Assembly (NCBI GenBank): GCA_028689585.1
Contig: JAQVCW010000004.1
Span: 96,373-160,372 of the forward strand
Source: Lachnospiraceae bacterium
GTDB taxonomy: Bacteria; Bacillota; Clostridia; Lachnospirales; Lachnospiraceae
DNA length: 64,000 nucleotides
Reading direction: 5' to 3'
Under the pieces are notes generated by a model. That model did not search any database. It worked only from the letters and a program-made list of their open reading frames with translations, and was not told the origin of the DNA. Of this stretch, positions 26,451 to 34,123 are shown one piece after another (the first letter of the stretch is position 1; each line of letters opens with the position of its first letter). Position numbers and translations under genes: made by a program.

Positions 26451-27404
26451 ATGAAGATATTGGTAACTCCTACCTCGCTTCAGCCGGGGAAAAATGACAA
26501 AATGCTTCAGAAATTGAAAAACTTTTCAGAGGATCTGGTCTTTAATGAGACAGGGCGGCCGCTGACGGAAGAAGAACTGGGGGAAGCGCTGGCAGACTGT
26601 GACGGCTATATTGCAGGCCTTGATTTTGTGACGGAAAAGGCACTGGAAAACTGTTCGAAATTAAAAGTGATTTCCAGATACGGAGCCGGCGTGGACCGGG
26701 TTGACCTGCAGGCTGCAAAGGCGAAGGGAATTAAAGTTACCAACACGCCGGGGGTAAATGCAGAAGCTGTTGGGGAGCTGGCATTTGGCCTGATCCTGTC
26801 AGCAGCCAGAAAGATTTCCTATCTAGATCAGCAGACAAGGGCCGGAGAATGGGTTCGTTCCTCGGGAATGGAGCTGTCAGGCAAGACCATCGGTATCTTT
26901 GGCCTGGGCGCAATTGGAAAAGTGGTAGCCAGATGCGCAAAGGGCTTTGACATGAAGGTAATGGCCTATGATCCGTTTATCAATGAAGAATACTGCAGGC
27001 AGAATGACATCCAGGCAGCTTCCATGGAAGAAGTGCTGAAGGCAGCAAACGTGATCAGCCTGCATCTGCCCCTTCTGGACAGCACAAAACACCTGATCAA
27101 CGAACAGGCATTTCAGATGATGAAGGAAGGCACGATCGTAATTAATGCATCCAGAGGCGGAATTATCGATGAAGCAGCCGCTTACGACGCATTAAAATCC
27201 GGAAAGCTGGGAGGACTTGGACTGGATGCATTCGAAGTGGAACCTCCAAAAGCATCCCCGCTCTTCGAGTTCCCGAATGTGGTAGTGACTCCTCATACCG
27301 GTGCCCATACAAAAGAAGCTACCGATAACATGGCTCAGGCAGCCATTGACAACCTGATTGCAGTGCTATCCGGAGAAGAATGCCGTTTTGTAGTGAACCG
27401 CTAA
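26451..27404 (+). CDS. D-2-hydroxyacid dehydrogenase (phosphoglycerate dehydrogenase-like)
   Basis: A 317-residue NAD-dependent dehydrogenase with Rossmann motif GIFGLGAIG, the catalytic Arg in NASRGG, Glu in EVEPP and His in TPHTGA. It lacks the ACT domain of full-length SerA. The gene follows the aldolase with a 24-base gap, so it may reduce a keto-acid or oxidise a hydroxy acid made in the same route. The start at 26451 lies after AGAGGA; a TTG 6 bases upstream is unlikely. Confidence 0.85.
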   Translation: MKILVTPTSLQPGKNDKMLQKLKNFSEDLVFNETGRPLTEEELGEALADCDGYIAGLDFVTEKALENCSKLKVISRYGAGVDRVDLQAAKAKGIKVTNTPGVNAEAVGELAFGLILSAARKISYLDQQTRAGEWVRSSGMELSGKTIGIFGLGAIGKVVARCAKGFDMKVMAYDPFINEEYCRQNDIQAASMEEVLKAANVISLHLPLLDSTKHLINEQAFQMMKEGTIVINASRGGIIDEAAAYDALKSGKLGGLGLDAFEVEPPKASPLFEFPNVVVTPHTGAHTKEATDNMAQAAIDNLIAVLSGEECRFVVNR

Positions 27405-27499
27405 AAAGCAAATCAGGGCGAAGTCATGGCAGTAAAGGAGATGTTTCAGAAAGCACAGAAATTGGGGGCATTACGCTGGATATTTAAATATTTTTTCAA

Positions 27500-27531
27500 G
27501 AGGGTTCTCTGTATGGAGGACCTTTTTTGGT
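27500..27531 (+). terminator. Terminator after the aldolase/dehydrogenase operon
   Basis: GAGGGTTCTC and GAGGACCTT pair around TGTATG and end in TTTTTT. It closes the plus-strand operon. Confidence 0.7.
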
Positions 27532-27537
27532 AAAAGA

Positions 27538-27565
27538 AAGACGCCTCCGCAGAGACGCTTTTCCT
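27538..27565 (-). terminator. Terminator of the DUF4143 ATPase gene
   Basis: Read on the minus strand, GCGTCTC and GAGGCGTC pair around TGCG and are followed by TTTCTTTT. It lies just beyond the stop of the minus-strand gene. Confidence 0.6.
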
Positions 27566-27582
27566 GTCATTTATTTAGTTCA

Positions 27583-28857
27583 TCAATTTTTGAGACAACC
27601 GATAGGAACAACATATACACCGTCTTTACGGCAATATGCGTAATCACCGGTTCCTGTCAATACCATGAGGAACGACGGAGCTTTCATCTTGTCGGTGTCG
27701 ATTTTTGCCTGCATGGTTTTAAGACTTTCCGCACCTTCCTCAACCAGCTTGCTGCCACCGAGCTTAATTTCAATCAGACCGTACGCACCATTTCGCAGAT
27801 GCACAACAGCATCACATTCCTGCCCATCCTTATCGCGATAGTGATATACCTCTCCGCTTAGCGCATCGGCAAACACACGAAGGTCTCTGACACAAAGGGT
27901 TTCAAAGAGAAAGCCAAAGGTTTTGAGGTCATTTACCAAGTCATTCGGACCGATACCCAATGCCGCAGCAGCGATGGAGGGGTCGATATAATATCGTGTG
28001 TCAGAAGAACGAATAGCGGTTTTGGAACGCAGATTCGGGTTCCATGCCGGCATATCTTCCACAACAAAGATTTTACGCAGAGCACTCAGATAGGAGGCAA
28101 TTGTCTCCTCGCTCATAGGAGCTTCGTCATTGGCGGCAATATCCGCCGCAATTACGGTGTTAGCTACTTGACCGCCCTGGTTTCTTGCGTAGGAACGCAT
28201 AAGCCGCTTTACTCTTTCGGAATTTTTCTGCACATTGTCTGCTCGGTTAATATCGGAACGAACAACTGCATCATAGTAGTCCATCGCCTGGTCAAGGGCG
28301 ATTTCATCACGCATATCCACCGCTTGCGGCCAACCGCCTCGGCATACAAGGAATGCCAGCCGGTCGATGCCGATATGGTTTTCACCGTCAATTTCCTTTA
28401 TACCGTCAAACAAATCTTTTAAACTGACTTCGCCTGTTGAGTCTCCCGATTCATACAAGCTCATCGGTCTCATAGTAAGCCAGGTGAAGCGACCTGTGCC
28501 GGAGTGCGTGATTTCTTTGGTGTCGGCAGGGACAGCAGAGCCGGTGAGAACAAACTGTCCTAACTCTCTTCGGTGGTCAACCTCAAAGCGTATAGCATCC
28601 CACAGCTTTGGAGCAAGCTGCCACTCATCAATCAGTCTTGGCGTTTCACCCTTCAAAAGTCGTTTGGGGCTCAGCTCAGACATGGTGATGTTTTGTTCTT
28701 TCTTTTCCGGGTCATCCATATACAAGATGCTTGCGGCAACCTGTTCGGCAGTGGTTGTTTTGCCGCACCACTTGGGTCCTTCGATGAGTACGGCACCCTT
28801 GCCCTCCAGCTTGCGTTTTAACATATCGTCAGCGATTCTACTTCTGTAATTTTCCAT
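27583..28857 (-). CDS. AAA-family ATPase with DUF4143 domain
   Basis: A 424-residue P-loop ATPase with Walker A in GPKWCGKTT (about residues 27-35), Walker B LIDEWQ, sensor-like VLTGSA and a C-terminal DUF4143 domain with a PD-(D/E)XK-like LIEIKLGG segment. Such proteins are common accessory genes of unknown role, often linked to defence or toxin-antitoxin islands. I chose the ATG at 28857 after GAGGTG; an upstream start would add 50 residues encoded partly by tandem repeats. Confidence 0.8.
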   Translation of the reverse strand: MENYRSRIADDMLKRKLEGKGAVLIEGPKWCGKTTTAEQVAASILYMDDPEKKEQNITMSELSPKRLLKGETPRLIDEWQLAPKLWDAIRFEVDHRRELGQFVLTGSAVPADTKEITHSGTGRFTWLTMRPMSLYESGDSTGEVSLKDLFDGIKEIDGENHIGIDRLAFLVCRGGWPQAVDMRDEIALDQAMDYYDAVVRSDINRADNVQKNSERVKRLMRSYARNQGGQVANTVIAADIAANDEAPMSEETIASYLSALRKIFVVEDMPAWNPNLRSKTAIRSSDTRYYIDPSIAAAALGIGPNDLVNDLKTFGFLFETLCVRDLRVFADALSGEVYHYRDKDGQECDAVVHLRNGAYGLIEIKLGGSKLVEEGAESLKTMQAKIDTDKMKAPSFLMVLTGTGDYAYCRKDGVYVVPIGCLKN

Positions 28858-28920
28858 TCGGAACACCTCGCTTCCATTCATTTGACTATAGTATATGCCA
28901 AAATTATAAATTTCACAAGA

Positions 28921-28983
28921 TTTTCCGACGATTGGCGAAATATTTTTCCGACGATTGGCGACAAAAAAATCCGACAGTTGGCG
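28921..28983. repeat. Three iteron-like repeats upstream of the DUF4143 gene
   Basis: TTTTCCGACGATTGGCGA occurs at 28921-28938 and 28944-28961, with a diverged TCCGACAGTTGGCG at 28970-28983. The 23-26 base period suggests a protein-binding array upstream of the minus-strand ATPase gene. Confidence 0.75.
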
Positions 28984-29156
28984 GTAAATCAAACCGAGCC
29001 TTGGCATATTCCCTGTAATATGCTTAACTGTTTCTGTAGGTATTCGGATTATACGCCGCTCACTTTAGATGAGTGGATTGAGTGTGACAGAAAAAGGCGG
29101 ATGGAGCGATGGAAGTCTGGAAAAAATGTAATGATAGATATGAAACAAAGGAATAC

Positions 29157-29265
29157 ACGCAAAGATAATATTTGCGCGTATTTTATTGAATATAGATAAA
29201 AATAGGTTAATAACGGCATAAAATAGAAAAATAAAGAAATATACGCAAAGATGATATTTGCGTAT
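29157..29265. promoter_or_regulatory. Paired inverted repeats upstream of AbiEi (probable operators)
   Basis: ACGCAAA/TTTGCGCGT arms (29157-29179) and ATACGCAAA/TTTGCGTAT arms (29241-29265) are two copies of one palindrome 84 bases apart. AbiEi-type antitoxins are known to repress their own operon by binding inverted repeats, so these are likely operators. Confidence 0.65.
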
Positions 29266-29271
29266 ATTTTA

Positions 29272-29300
29272 TTGAAAACAAGAAAAAACTATGTTATACT
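29272..29300 (+). promoter_or_regulatory. Sigma-A promoter of the AbiE operon
   Basis: TTGAAA (29272-29277), 17-base spacer, TATACT (29295-29300), directly after the second inverted repeat and 22 bases before the AbiEi start. Confidence 0.7.
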
Positions 29301-29321
29301 TTCCAAGAAGGAAGGTGCAAT

Positions 29322-30092
29322 ATGGATAACAAATCAGCATTGGAAGAAAAATATCAAAAGATATTGGAAAAATTAGGCGAAGAGATTACTTTTTATATGG
29401 ATGATATTCAGGATGTGTTTCCCGACATGAAGAAGTCTTCTCTTTACTGGAATATGTCAAAACTGGTGGAGAAGGGGTATTTGAAACGTGTTCGGAATGG
29501 AGTCTATGCATTTAACGAATGGTACGGAAAGAAGAACATTACGCTATCTGATACAGCAGTGAAAATTGCAAATATTATGGATGAGTCTGGATTTGAATAT
29601 TGCATTTCAGGATTAGATGTGTTGCAGAAGTACATGCAGCATATCCCGGAGCAGTATCCTTGCATTTTGTTCATAAATAAGGACTCAAAAGAAGAAGTGA
29701 AAAATATTTTTCAGGAGAATGGTATGGAAACGCTGTTACCGGCGCAGATAAAGGAAATGCATGAGAATTATGTATTGACTGGGAAAGATATTCCACAAAT
29801 TGTTCTGTACCAGACAGAAAATTTTGAAGATGTCATGGATGGAGTTGCATCCATCGAAAAAGCCTTTGTGGACTTATTTTATGCCGTCACACGAAATGAA
29901 TATCCACTTGCCCTTCAGGAACTGGTTCGTATTTATGAGAATGTGGTAAGGCTTGGTATTCTTGATAAGAAAAAAATGGTTTCCATTGCAGCCAAAAGAA
30001 ATTTGCAATATGATATTCGCTATATTGCTGAATCTAAATATATTACGACAGAAGCCCATAAATTTGTTGAGATACTTAAACGAGAGGAATAA
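29322..30092 (+). CDS. AbiEi-like antitoxin of a type IV toxin-antitoxin system
   Basis: A 256-residue protein with an N-terminal winged-helix region (about 1-70; KKSSLYWNMSKLVEKGYLKRVRNGVY) typical of AbiEi antitoxins, followed by a larger C-terminal domain. It lies 3 bases before a nucleotidyltransferase-like AbiEii gene, the classic order. In the family, AbiEi neutralises AbiEii without direct binding and represses its own promoter. AAGGAAGG precedes the ATG. Base composition is more AT-rich than neighbouring metabolic genes, which suggests transfer. Confidence 0.75.
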   Translation: MDNKSALEEKYQKILEKLGEEITFYMDDIQDVFPDMKKSSLYWNMSKLVEKGYLKRVRNGVYAFNEWYGKKNITLSDTAVKIANIMDESGFEYCISGLDVLQKYMQHIPEQYPCILFINKDSKEEVKNIFQENGMETLLPAQIKEMHENYVLTGKDIPQIVLYQTENFEDVMDGVASIEKAFVDLFYAVTRNEYPLALQELVRIYENVVRLGILDKKKMVSIAAKRNLQYDIRYIAESKYITTEAHKFVEILKREE

Positions 30093-30095
30093 ATA

Positions 30096-30736
30096 GTGTA
30101 TAAGAATCTATTTCACGAAGAAAAAGCGTTTCAAAGGGAAACTTTTTTTCGGAGAATGCAGGAGTACGGATTTAAAAATATGGGGCGGATGGAACTGTTC
30201 CTATGGGATTTGGAATTATTTCTCCAGATTCAGAACATTTTGGGGGATCGAATTGTCCTGAAAGGTGGGGCGGCAACGCAGTTCTACCTGCCAATCGAAG
30301 CACAGAGAACAAGTGTTGATATAGATATGCTTTTCTTTGGAACAGAGGAAGAAATAAATAAGACGCTGGATTAAAAAAATGTATCAATGACTTTAACTCA
30401 TTATACCTCAATAGTAAAGTTGATTATTCACCGCAAAGTGTTGCTTGCGGAGCTGCTCTTATAAAAATGGTGTATGAATTGATTTTGAACGATAAAGGAT
30501 GGGAACAGCTTTTCAAAGCATTCGAGATTAAAAATAAACTTTTTTTTGAGCAGTATACGGGAAAAGAAAAGGGACAGAAAATCAGAAAGGCAAGAGAAGT
30601 ATTAGTGAGAGAATTCGCCAGTTATGCAGCAATGCCGTCGCAGGTGTTAAAAGGTAAGAATTTAAAAAGAGTTTTTTGGGCTATCGTAGATGTGGAAAAT
30701 TTAGCGGAGATAGAAAAAATTGTGGGTTCGTTGTAA
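30096..30736 (+). pseudogene. AbiEii/AbiGii-type nucleotidyltransferase toxin, frameshifted
   Basis: The first part (GTG start, frame to a TAA at 30372-30374) has the nucleotidyltransferase core: KGGAATQFYL, then SVDIDMLFF. The following frame, shifted by one base, reads on without a stop from 30374 to 30736 (KKCINDFNSLYLNSKVDYSP and onward) and supplies the rest of a C-terminal domain. The break is beside a run of seven A. A single-base deletion explains it, and the toxin is probably inactive. A sequencing error in the run is the main alternative. Confidence 0.75.
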
Positions 30737-30790
30737 ATAAATTTTGTCCCTGATATGCAGATTCGTTTCAAACATGAATGCAAACATTAA

Positions 30791-31132
30791 GAATCAATCG
30801 TTTCAGAAAGCGTAAAAGCATTTTTGAAATTTGTCGGAGACGGAACACCAAGTGAAGATGCGTTTGTAAAGAAACTTCAGGAAAAACTTGCAAAAGTAAA
30901 AGAAAACGTAGAATGGAGGCGGGAATACATGACTTTGTTGATGCGGGATCAGGAAAATATTGAAAAAGGAATAGAACAAGGAATAGAGCAAGGAATAGAA
31001 CAAGGAAGAGAACAGGAAAAGACAGAGATGATAAAAAAGTTATTAAAAAAAGGTGTTCTTTCCGAAACAGAAATTGCAGAAATTGCAGGTATTACGCTGG
31101 ATAAGGTAAAAGAAATAAAAAATAATATTTAA
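30791..31132 (+). pseudogene. Truncated Rpn-family (PD-(D/E)XK) recombination-promoting nuclease, C-terminal remnant
   Basis: An open frame of about 113 codons encodes only the tail typical of Rpn/PDDEXK transposase-like proteins: a charged helical region, then GIEQ repeats (GIEQGIEQGIEQGREQ) and a short helical end. The family is usually near 300 residues, and the nuclease core is missing. No proper start or ribosome site is visible. It supports the view that 28.8-31.4 kb is a decaying accessory island. Confidence 0.65.
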
Positions 31133-31143
31133 ACATTTTTTAA

Positions 31144-31344
31144 GGGGCTGTAAAATAAGTCCCTAAAAGAAAAATCGCTCAGACCGTGAAATCTGAGCGA
31201 TTTTTTGGTATAATTAATTATGCTAATAAATAAAAACACCAATGATAATTATACTGTAAGACAGTTAAAATTACCACTGGAAATTGAAAAATTAATTGAT
31301 TTATCAAGATGCAATTTCAAATTAGGGACTTATTTTACAGCCCC
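31144..31344. mobile_element. IS1182-like MITE (internally deleted insertion sequence)
   Basis: Perfect 23-base terminal inverted repeats at 31144-31166 (begins GGGGCTGTAAAATAAGTCCC) and 31322-31344 bound a 201-base element. Inside, an open frame from 31220 begins MLINKNTNDNYTVRQLKLPL, which resembles the N-terminus of IS1182-family transposases, then runs into the right repeat. It is therefore a deletion derivative that could be mobilised only in trans. No clear target duplication is seen. Confidence 0.8.
31168..31206 (+). terminator. Terminator inside the MITE
   Basis: AAAATCGCTCAGA and TCTGAGCGATTTT pair closely and end in TTTTTT. It could stop transcription from the AbiE/Rpn side. Confidence 0.75.
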
Positions 31345-31350
31345 ATCCAA

Positions 31351-31383
31351 AAATGCCTGCCGCGAATATCGTGGCAGGCATTT
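31351..31383 (-). terminator. Terminator of the minus-strand dehydrogenase gene
   Basis: AAATGCCTGCC (31351-31361) and GGCAGGCATTT (31373-31383) pair perfectly; on the minus strand the hairpin is followed by TTTTT. Confidence 0.75.
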
Positions 31384-31429
31384 CTGTTCTATACACATTA
31401 TATATACACAAGAGAGGAAAAATGCTTTA

Positions 31430-32461
31430 TTAGAAAACAATAACACCTTTTTTTGTAATCTTGCGATCCAGCAGTTTTTCGTAAGCGTCTACTGAATCTT
31501 CAAATTTAAAGTAATCAGAAATGAAATCTTTGATCACCAGCTTGCCGCTGCGGATCCATTCCAGAACCTGTTCGTGAGCAGCGCCTTCTTCTTCTTTTCT
31601 CGGCATCTGCTGGTAGATCACGCGCCAGTTGTAATCAGCTTTGCTGAAATCGATGGTGATTTCTTCTTTTTCCGGAACACCGTAGCAGAGTACCGTACCG
31701 CGGTCTTTGATCAGAGGCATAGCAGCGTTTACTACGAATGGAGCGCCGATGGCATCCAGTACATAATCTACGCCGTCCGGATATAATTTACGAACTTCTG
31801 CGGTCACATCGGAATTCTTGCTGTTGATGATGTGGGCAGCGCCGTTGGCTTTTACATTCTCCAGCTTCTCATCGATGATATCTACAGCAGTTACTTCGGT
31901 GATACCACAGAGATTTAAGAATTTGATAAAGGTGGAGCCTACCGGGCCGCATCCGAATACAACAACGCTGTCGCCGGGTTTGATGCCGAAGTAGCGGATA
32001 TTGCTCAGCACTTCACGGAAGGTTACGATCATAACTGCATCTACCGGATCCAGATCATCGGAAAGAACAGTCTGAGCATAAGCGCATCCGGGAGCTTCTC
32101 CCTTTGGCCATGCTGCAGGATCACATACAACGGCATATTCGCTCAGCGCGCCCCAGCCGGAGCCGAGTCCCGGATAAAGCTCCGGATCAGGATCTACGAA
32201 TGGAAGGATTACCTTGTCGCCGATTTTGAAGGTGGTTACTTCGCTGCCGACTTCGACTACTTCGCCTACGCCTTCATGTCCCAGCATGATCGGGTAAACT
32301 GATTCCGGAAAACCTTTAAAGGTGCGATGAAGCAATTTTACATCGGTGCCGCACATACCGCAGGCAATTGTCTTAACCAGGGCCTGTTTGGAGCTGTATC
32401 TTGGCTTTGCGATTTCTTTGATCTCTGTAGAGCCGTCTTTGTTTACAACAAATGTTTTCAT
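31430..32461 (-). CDS. Zinc-type alcohol dehydrogenase-like protein without structural zinc lobe
   Basis: A 343-residue medium-chain dehydrogenase. Catalytic-zinc residues are in CGMCGTD and GHEG, and the Rossmann motif is GCGPVG. The four-cysteine structural-zinc lobe found in the paralogues at 3816 and 20536 is absent; that stretch reads FVDPDPELYPGLGSGWG. It resembles glucose-dehydrogenase-like or uncharacterised members. GGAGG precedes the start. It is divergent from the glycerol-dehydrogenase-like gene, across a shared regulatory gap. Confidence 0.83.
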   Translation of the reverse strand: MKTFVVNKDGSTEIKEIAKPRYSSKQALVKTIACGMCGTDVKLLHRTFKGFPESVYPIMLGHEGVGEVVEVGSEVTTFKIGDKVILPFVDPDPELYPGLGSGWGALSEYAVVCDPAAWPKGEAPGCAYAQTVLSDDLDPVDAVMIVTFREVLSNIRYFGIKPGDSVVVFGCGPVGSTFIKFLNLCGITEVTAVDIIDEKLENVKANGAAHIINSKNSDVTAEVRKLYPDGVDYVLDAIGAPFVVNAAMPLIKDRGTVLCYGVPEKEEITIDFSKADYNWRVIYQQMPRKEEEGAAHEQVLEWIRSGKLVIKDFISDYFKFEDSVDAYEKLLDRKITKKGVIVF

Positions 32462-32826
32462 GATAAATACTACCTCCTGAATGATTTTTGAAATTAAGTA
32501 TAGGATGCATTATAACCATATTACCGGGATTACTGAACTGATGTAATTATCATGATGTAACTATGGTATAATGTAGTGACAAATCACTATGGATGTATTA
32601 TAACAGACATTGAATATAATTTCTACCCCTATTTTATAAAAAAATGTTTATTATTTTTGAATAGAAGAAAAGAAGAGAAAAGGAAGCTATGACAAATGAC
32701 TAAAAAAATGAAAAATTTTTGTCTGGTATATTGACAAGTGAACAAAGCAATGATATTATGTAGTAACATTATAACAATTAAAACTATTACGAAGAATATT
32801 CGAATAGGACAGGAGGTAAATTAGAA
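32462..32826. promoter_or_regulatory. Divergent regulatory region with site B operator and sigma-A promoter
   Basis: For the plus-strand gene: TTGACA (32731-32736), 17-base spacer, TATTAT (32754-32759). The 12-mer ATGTAGTAACAT (32758-32769) overlaps the -10 and start, an ideal repressor position. A TATAAT on the minus strand (32514-32509) may serve the dehydrogenase, though its -35 is weak. Near-copies of the operator (ATGTAGTGACAA at 32571) also occur. Otherwise AT-rich, with no gene seen. Confidence 0.75.
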
Positions 32827-33960
32827 ATGGCAAATAATTTAAAGACAACTACAATGGCATGGGGATCTCCGGGAAGATATATTCAGGGACCTGGGGAGAT
32901 CAGCAATCTTCCGAAATATACTACAAAATTCGGTGATAATGTATTTGTAGTAATTGACCAGTTCTTTTATGAGGATCTGACAAAGAAACTGAGCGCATTG
33001 TATGAAGCGCTTCCGGGCGAGTTTAAGACTGTAGTATTTAATACAGAAGTATCGGAAGAGCAGATTGCAGCTACCAGCGCAATTGCAAAAGAAATCAATC
33101 CTTCCGTTATCGTTGGCATCGGCGGCGGAAAGACACTGGATACCGCAAAGGCAGTAGCAGACGATCTGCATGTTCCGGTGATCGTATCCCCGACATCGGC
33201 ATCTACGGATGCACCGACCAGCTCACTTTCTGTTATTTACAAACCAAACGGCGAACATTCACATGCACGCCATTATATTAAGAACCCGGATATCGTACTG
33301 ATCGACAGCAGAATCATTGCAGACGCTCCGGCACGCTTCCTGGTTTCCGGCATGGGCGATGCTCTGGCTACAGTTTTTGAAGCAAAAGCCAATCAGGCAT
33401 CTGACAGCGCAAACTATATCGCAGGAGAATCCGGCGAATTCCGCAGAACCAAGACAGCTATGGTAGTTGCACAGGCATGCTACGATATGCTGATTGAAAA
33501 TGGTCTGAAAGCAAAAATTGCAGCAGAAAACCATTGTATTACAGAAGCTCTGGAGACCATTATCGAAGTAAATACTCTGATGAGCGGCCTTGGATTTGAA
33601 AATACCGGATGCGCAGCAGCTCATTCTGTACAGGAGGGCATCACTGCAGTACCTACCGCCGGACGTATGCTTCATGGAGAACAGGTTGCATTTGGTACGA
33701 TCTGCGAACTGGTGGCTGAGAATGCACCGTCAGAGCTGATCGATGAAGTAGTGGACTTCTGCATGAGCGTAGGACTGCCGATCACTCTGGAGGATGTAAA
33801 AGTAGATGCTACCGATGAGAACATAAGAATTATTGCAGAATCTTCTGTGAAAAATTCCTATTGGGCAGCACAGCCTGCTCCGGTCACCGTAGAAGCTGTT
33901 ATGGACATCGTGAAGGCAGCAGATGCACTTGGACACTATTATTACAACACACAAAAATAG
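32827..33960 (+). CDS. Glycerol dehydrogenase-like iron/zinc alcohol dehydrogenase
   Basis: A 377-residue protein of the GldA branch of group III alcohol dehydrogenases. NAD-binding GIGGGKTLDTAKA is near residues 97-109; metal ligands are D178 (GMGDAL), H266 (AAAHSVQEG) and H283 (MLHGEQ). Members act on glycerol, 1,2-diols or longer polyols. AGGAGG lies upstream and the gene has its own operator-controlled promoter. Polyol oxidation before or after the transporter at 34124-38931 is plausible. Confidence 0.87.
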   Translation: MANNLKTTTMAWGSPGRYIQGPGEISNLPKYTTKFGDNVFVVIDQFFYEDLTKKLSALYEALPGEFKTVVFNTEVSEEQIAATSAIAKEINPSVIVGIGGGKTLDTAKAVADDLHVPVIVSPTSASTDAPTSSLSVIYKPNGEHSHARHYIKNPDIVLIDSRIIADAPARFLVSGMGDALATVFEAKANQASDSANYIAGESGEFRRTKTAMVVAQACYDMLIENGLKAKIAAENHCITEALETIIEVNTLMSGLGFENTGCAAAHSVQEGITAVPTAGRMLHGEQVAFGTICELVAENAPSELIDEVVDFCMSVGLPITLEDVKVDATDENIRIIAESSVKNSYWAAQPAPVTVEAVMDIVKAADALGHYYYNTQK

Positions 33961-34036
33961 TCCACCTGATGCATGTACATATTGAACAAAAAACAAAAGA
34001 GAAATTTTATTATAATAGACAAAAATAATAAAAGGA

Positions 34037-34098
34037 TTGACAATTCATTCCACTAAAGCTATAATTTAAAATGTAGATATGTAACAATGTAGTAACAT
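34037..34098 (+). promoter_or_regulatory. Sigma-A promoter with site C operator
   Basis: TTGACA (34037-34042), 17-base spacer, TATAAT (34060-34065). Downstream lies ATGTAGTAACAT at 34087-34098, identical to site B, with a looser copy (ATGTAGATATGTAAC) at 34071-34085. It drives the third transporter operon. Confidence 0.8.
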
Positions 34099-34123
34099 TA
34101 CAAAATTATTGGGAGGTAATTAC

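Larger units (their letters stand above)
28858..29321. other. Gene-poor AT-rich gap with two repeat sets
   Basis: A 464-base gap between divergent genes. It holds three copies of a TCCGACGATTGGCG-like repeat and two inverted repeats before the AbiEi gene, each listed separately. An open frame at 28882-29199 crosses the first repeats and has no ribosome site, so I do not call it a gene. Confidence 0.6.

Noticed and set aside
27426..27533. Possible 35-residue peptide after the hydroxyacid dehydrogenase
   Set aside because: No clear ribosome site, and its end lies inside the terminator hairpin.
28921..28983. CRISPR array
   Set aside because: Repeats are only 14-18 bases with 5-8 base gaps, and no cas genes are present.
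28882..29199. A 105-codon open frame in the gap before AbiEi
   Set aside because: It crosses the iteron-like repeats and lacks a ribosome site or recognisable domain.
30366..30380. Programmed -1 frameshift at the A-run in the AbiEii gene
   Set aside because: The zero-frame stop lies before most of the A-run, so no slippery heptamer can act ahead of it; a mutation or sequencing error is simpler.
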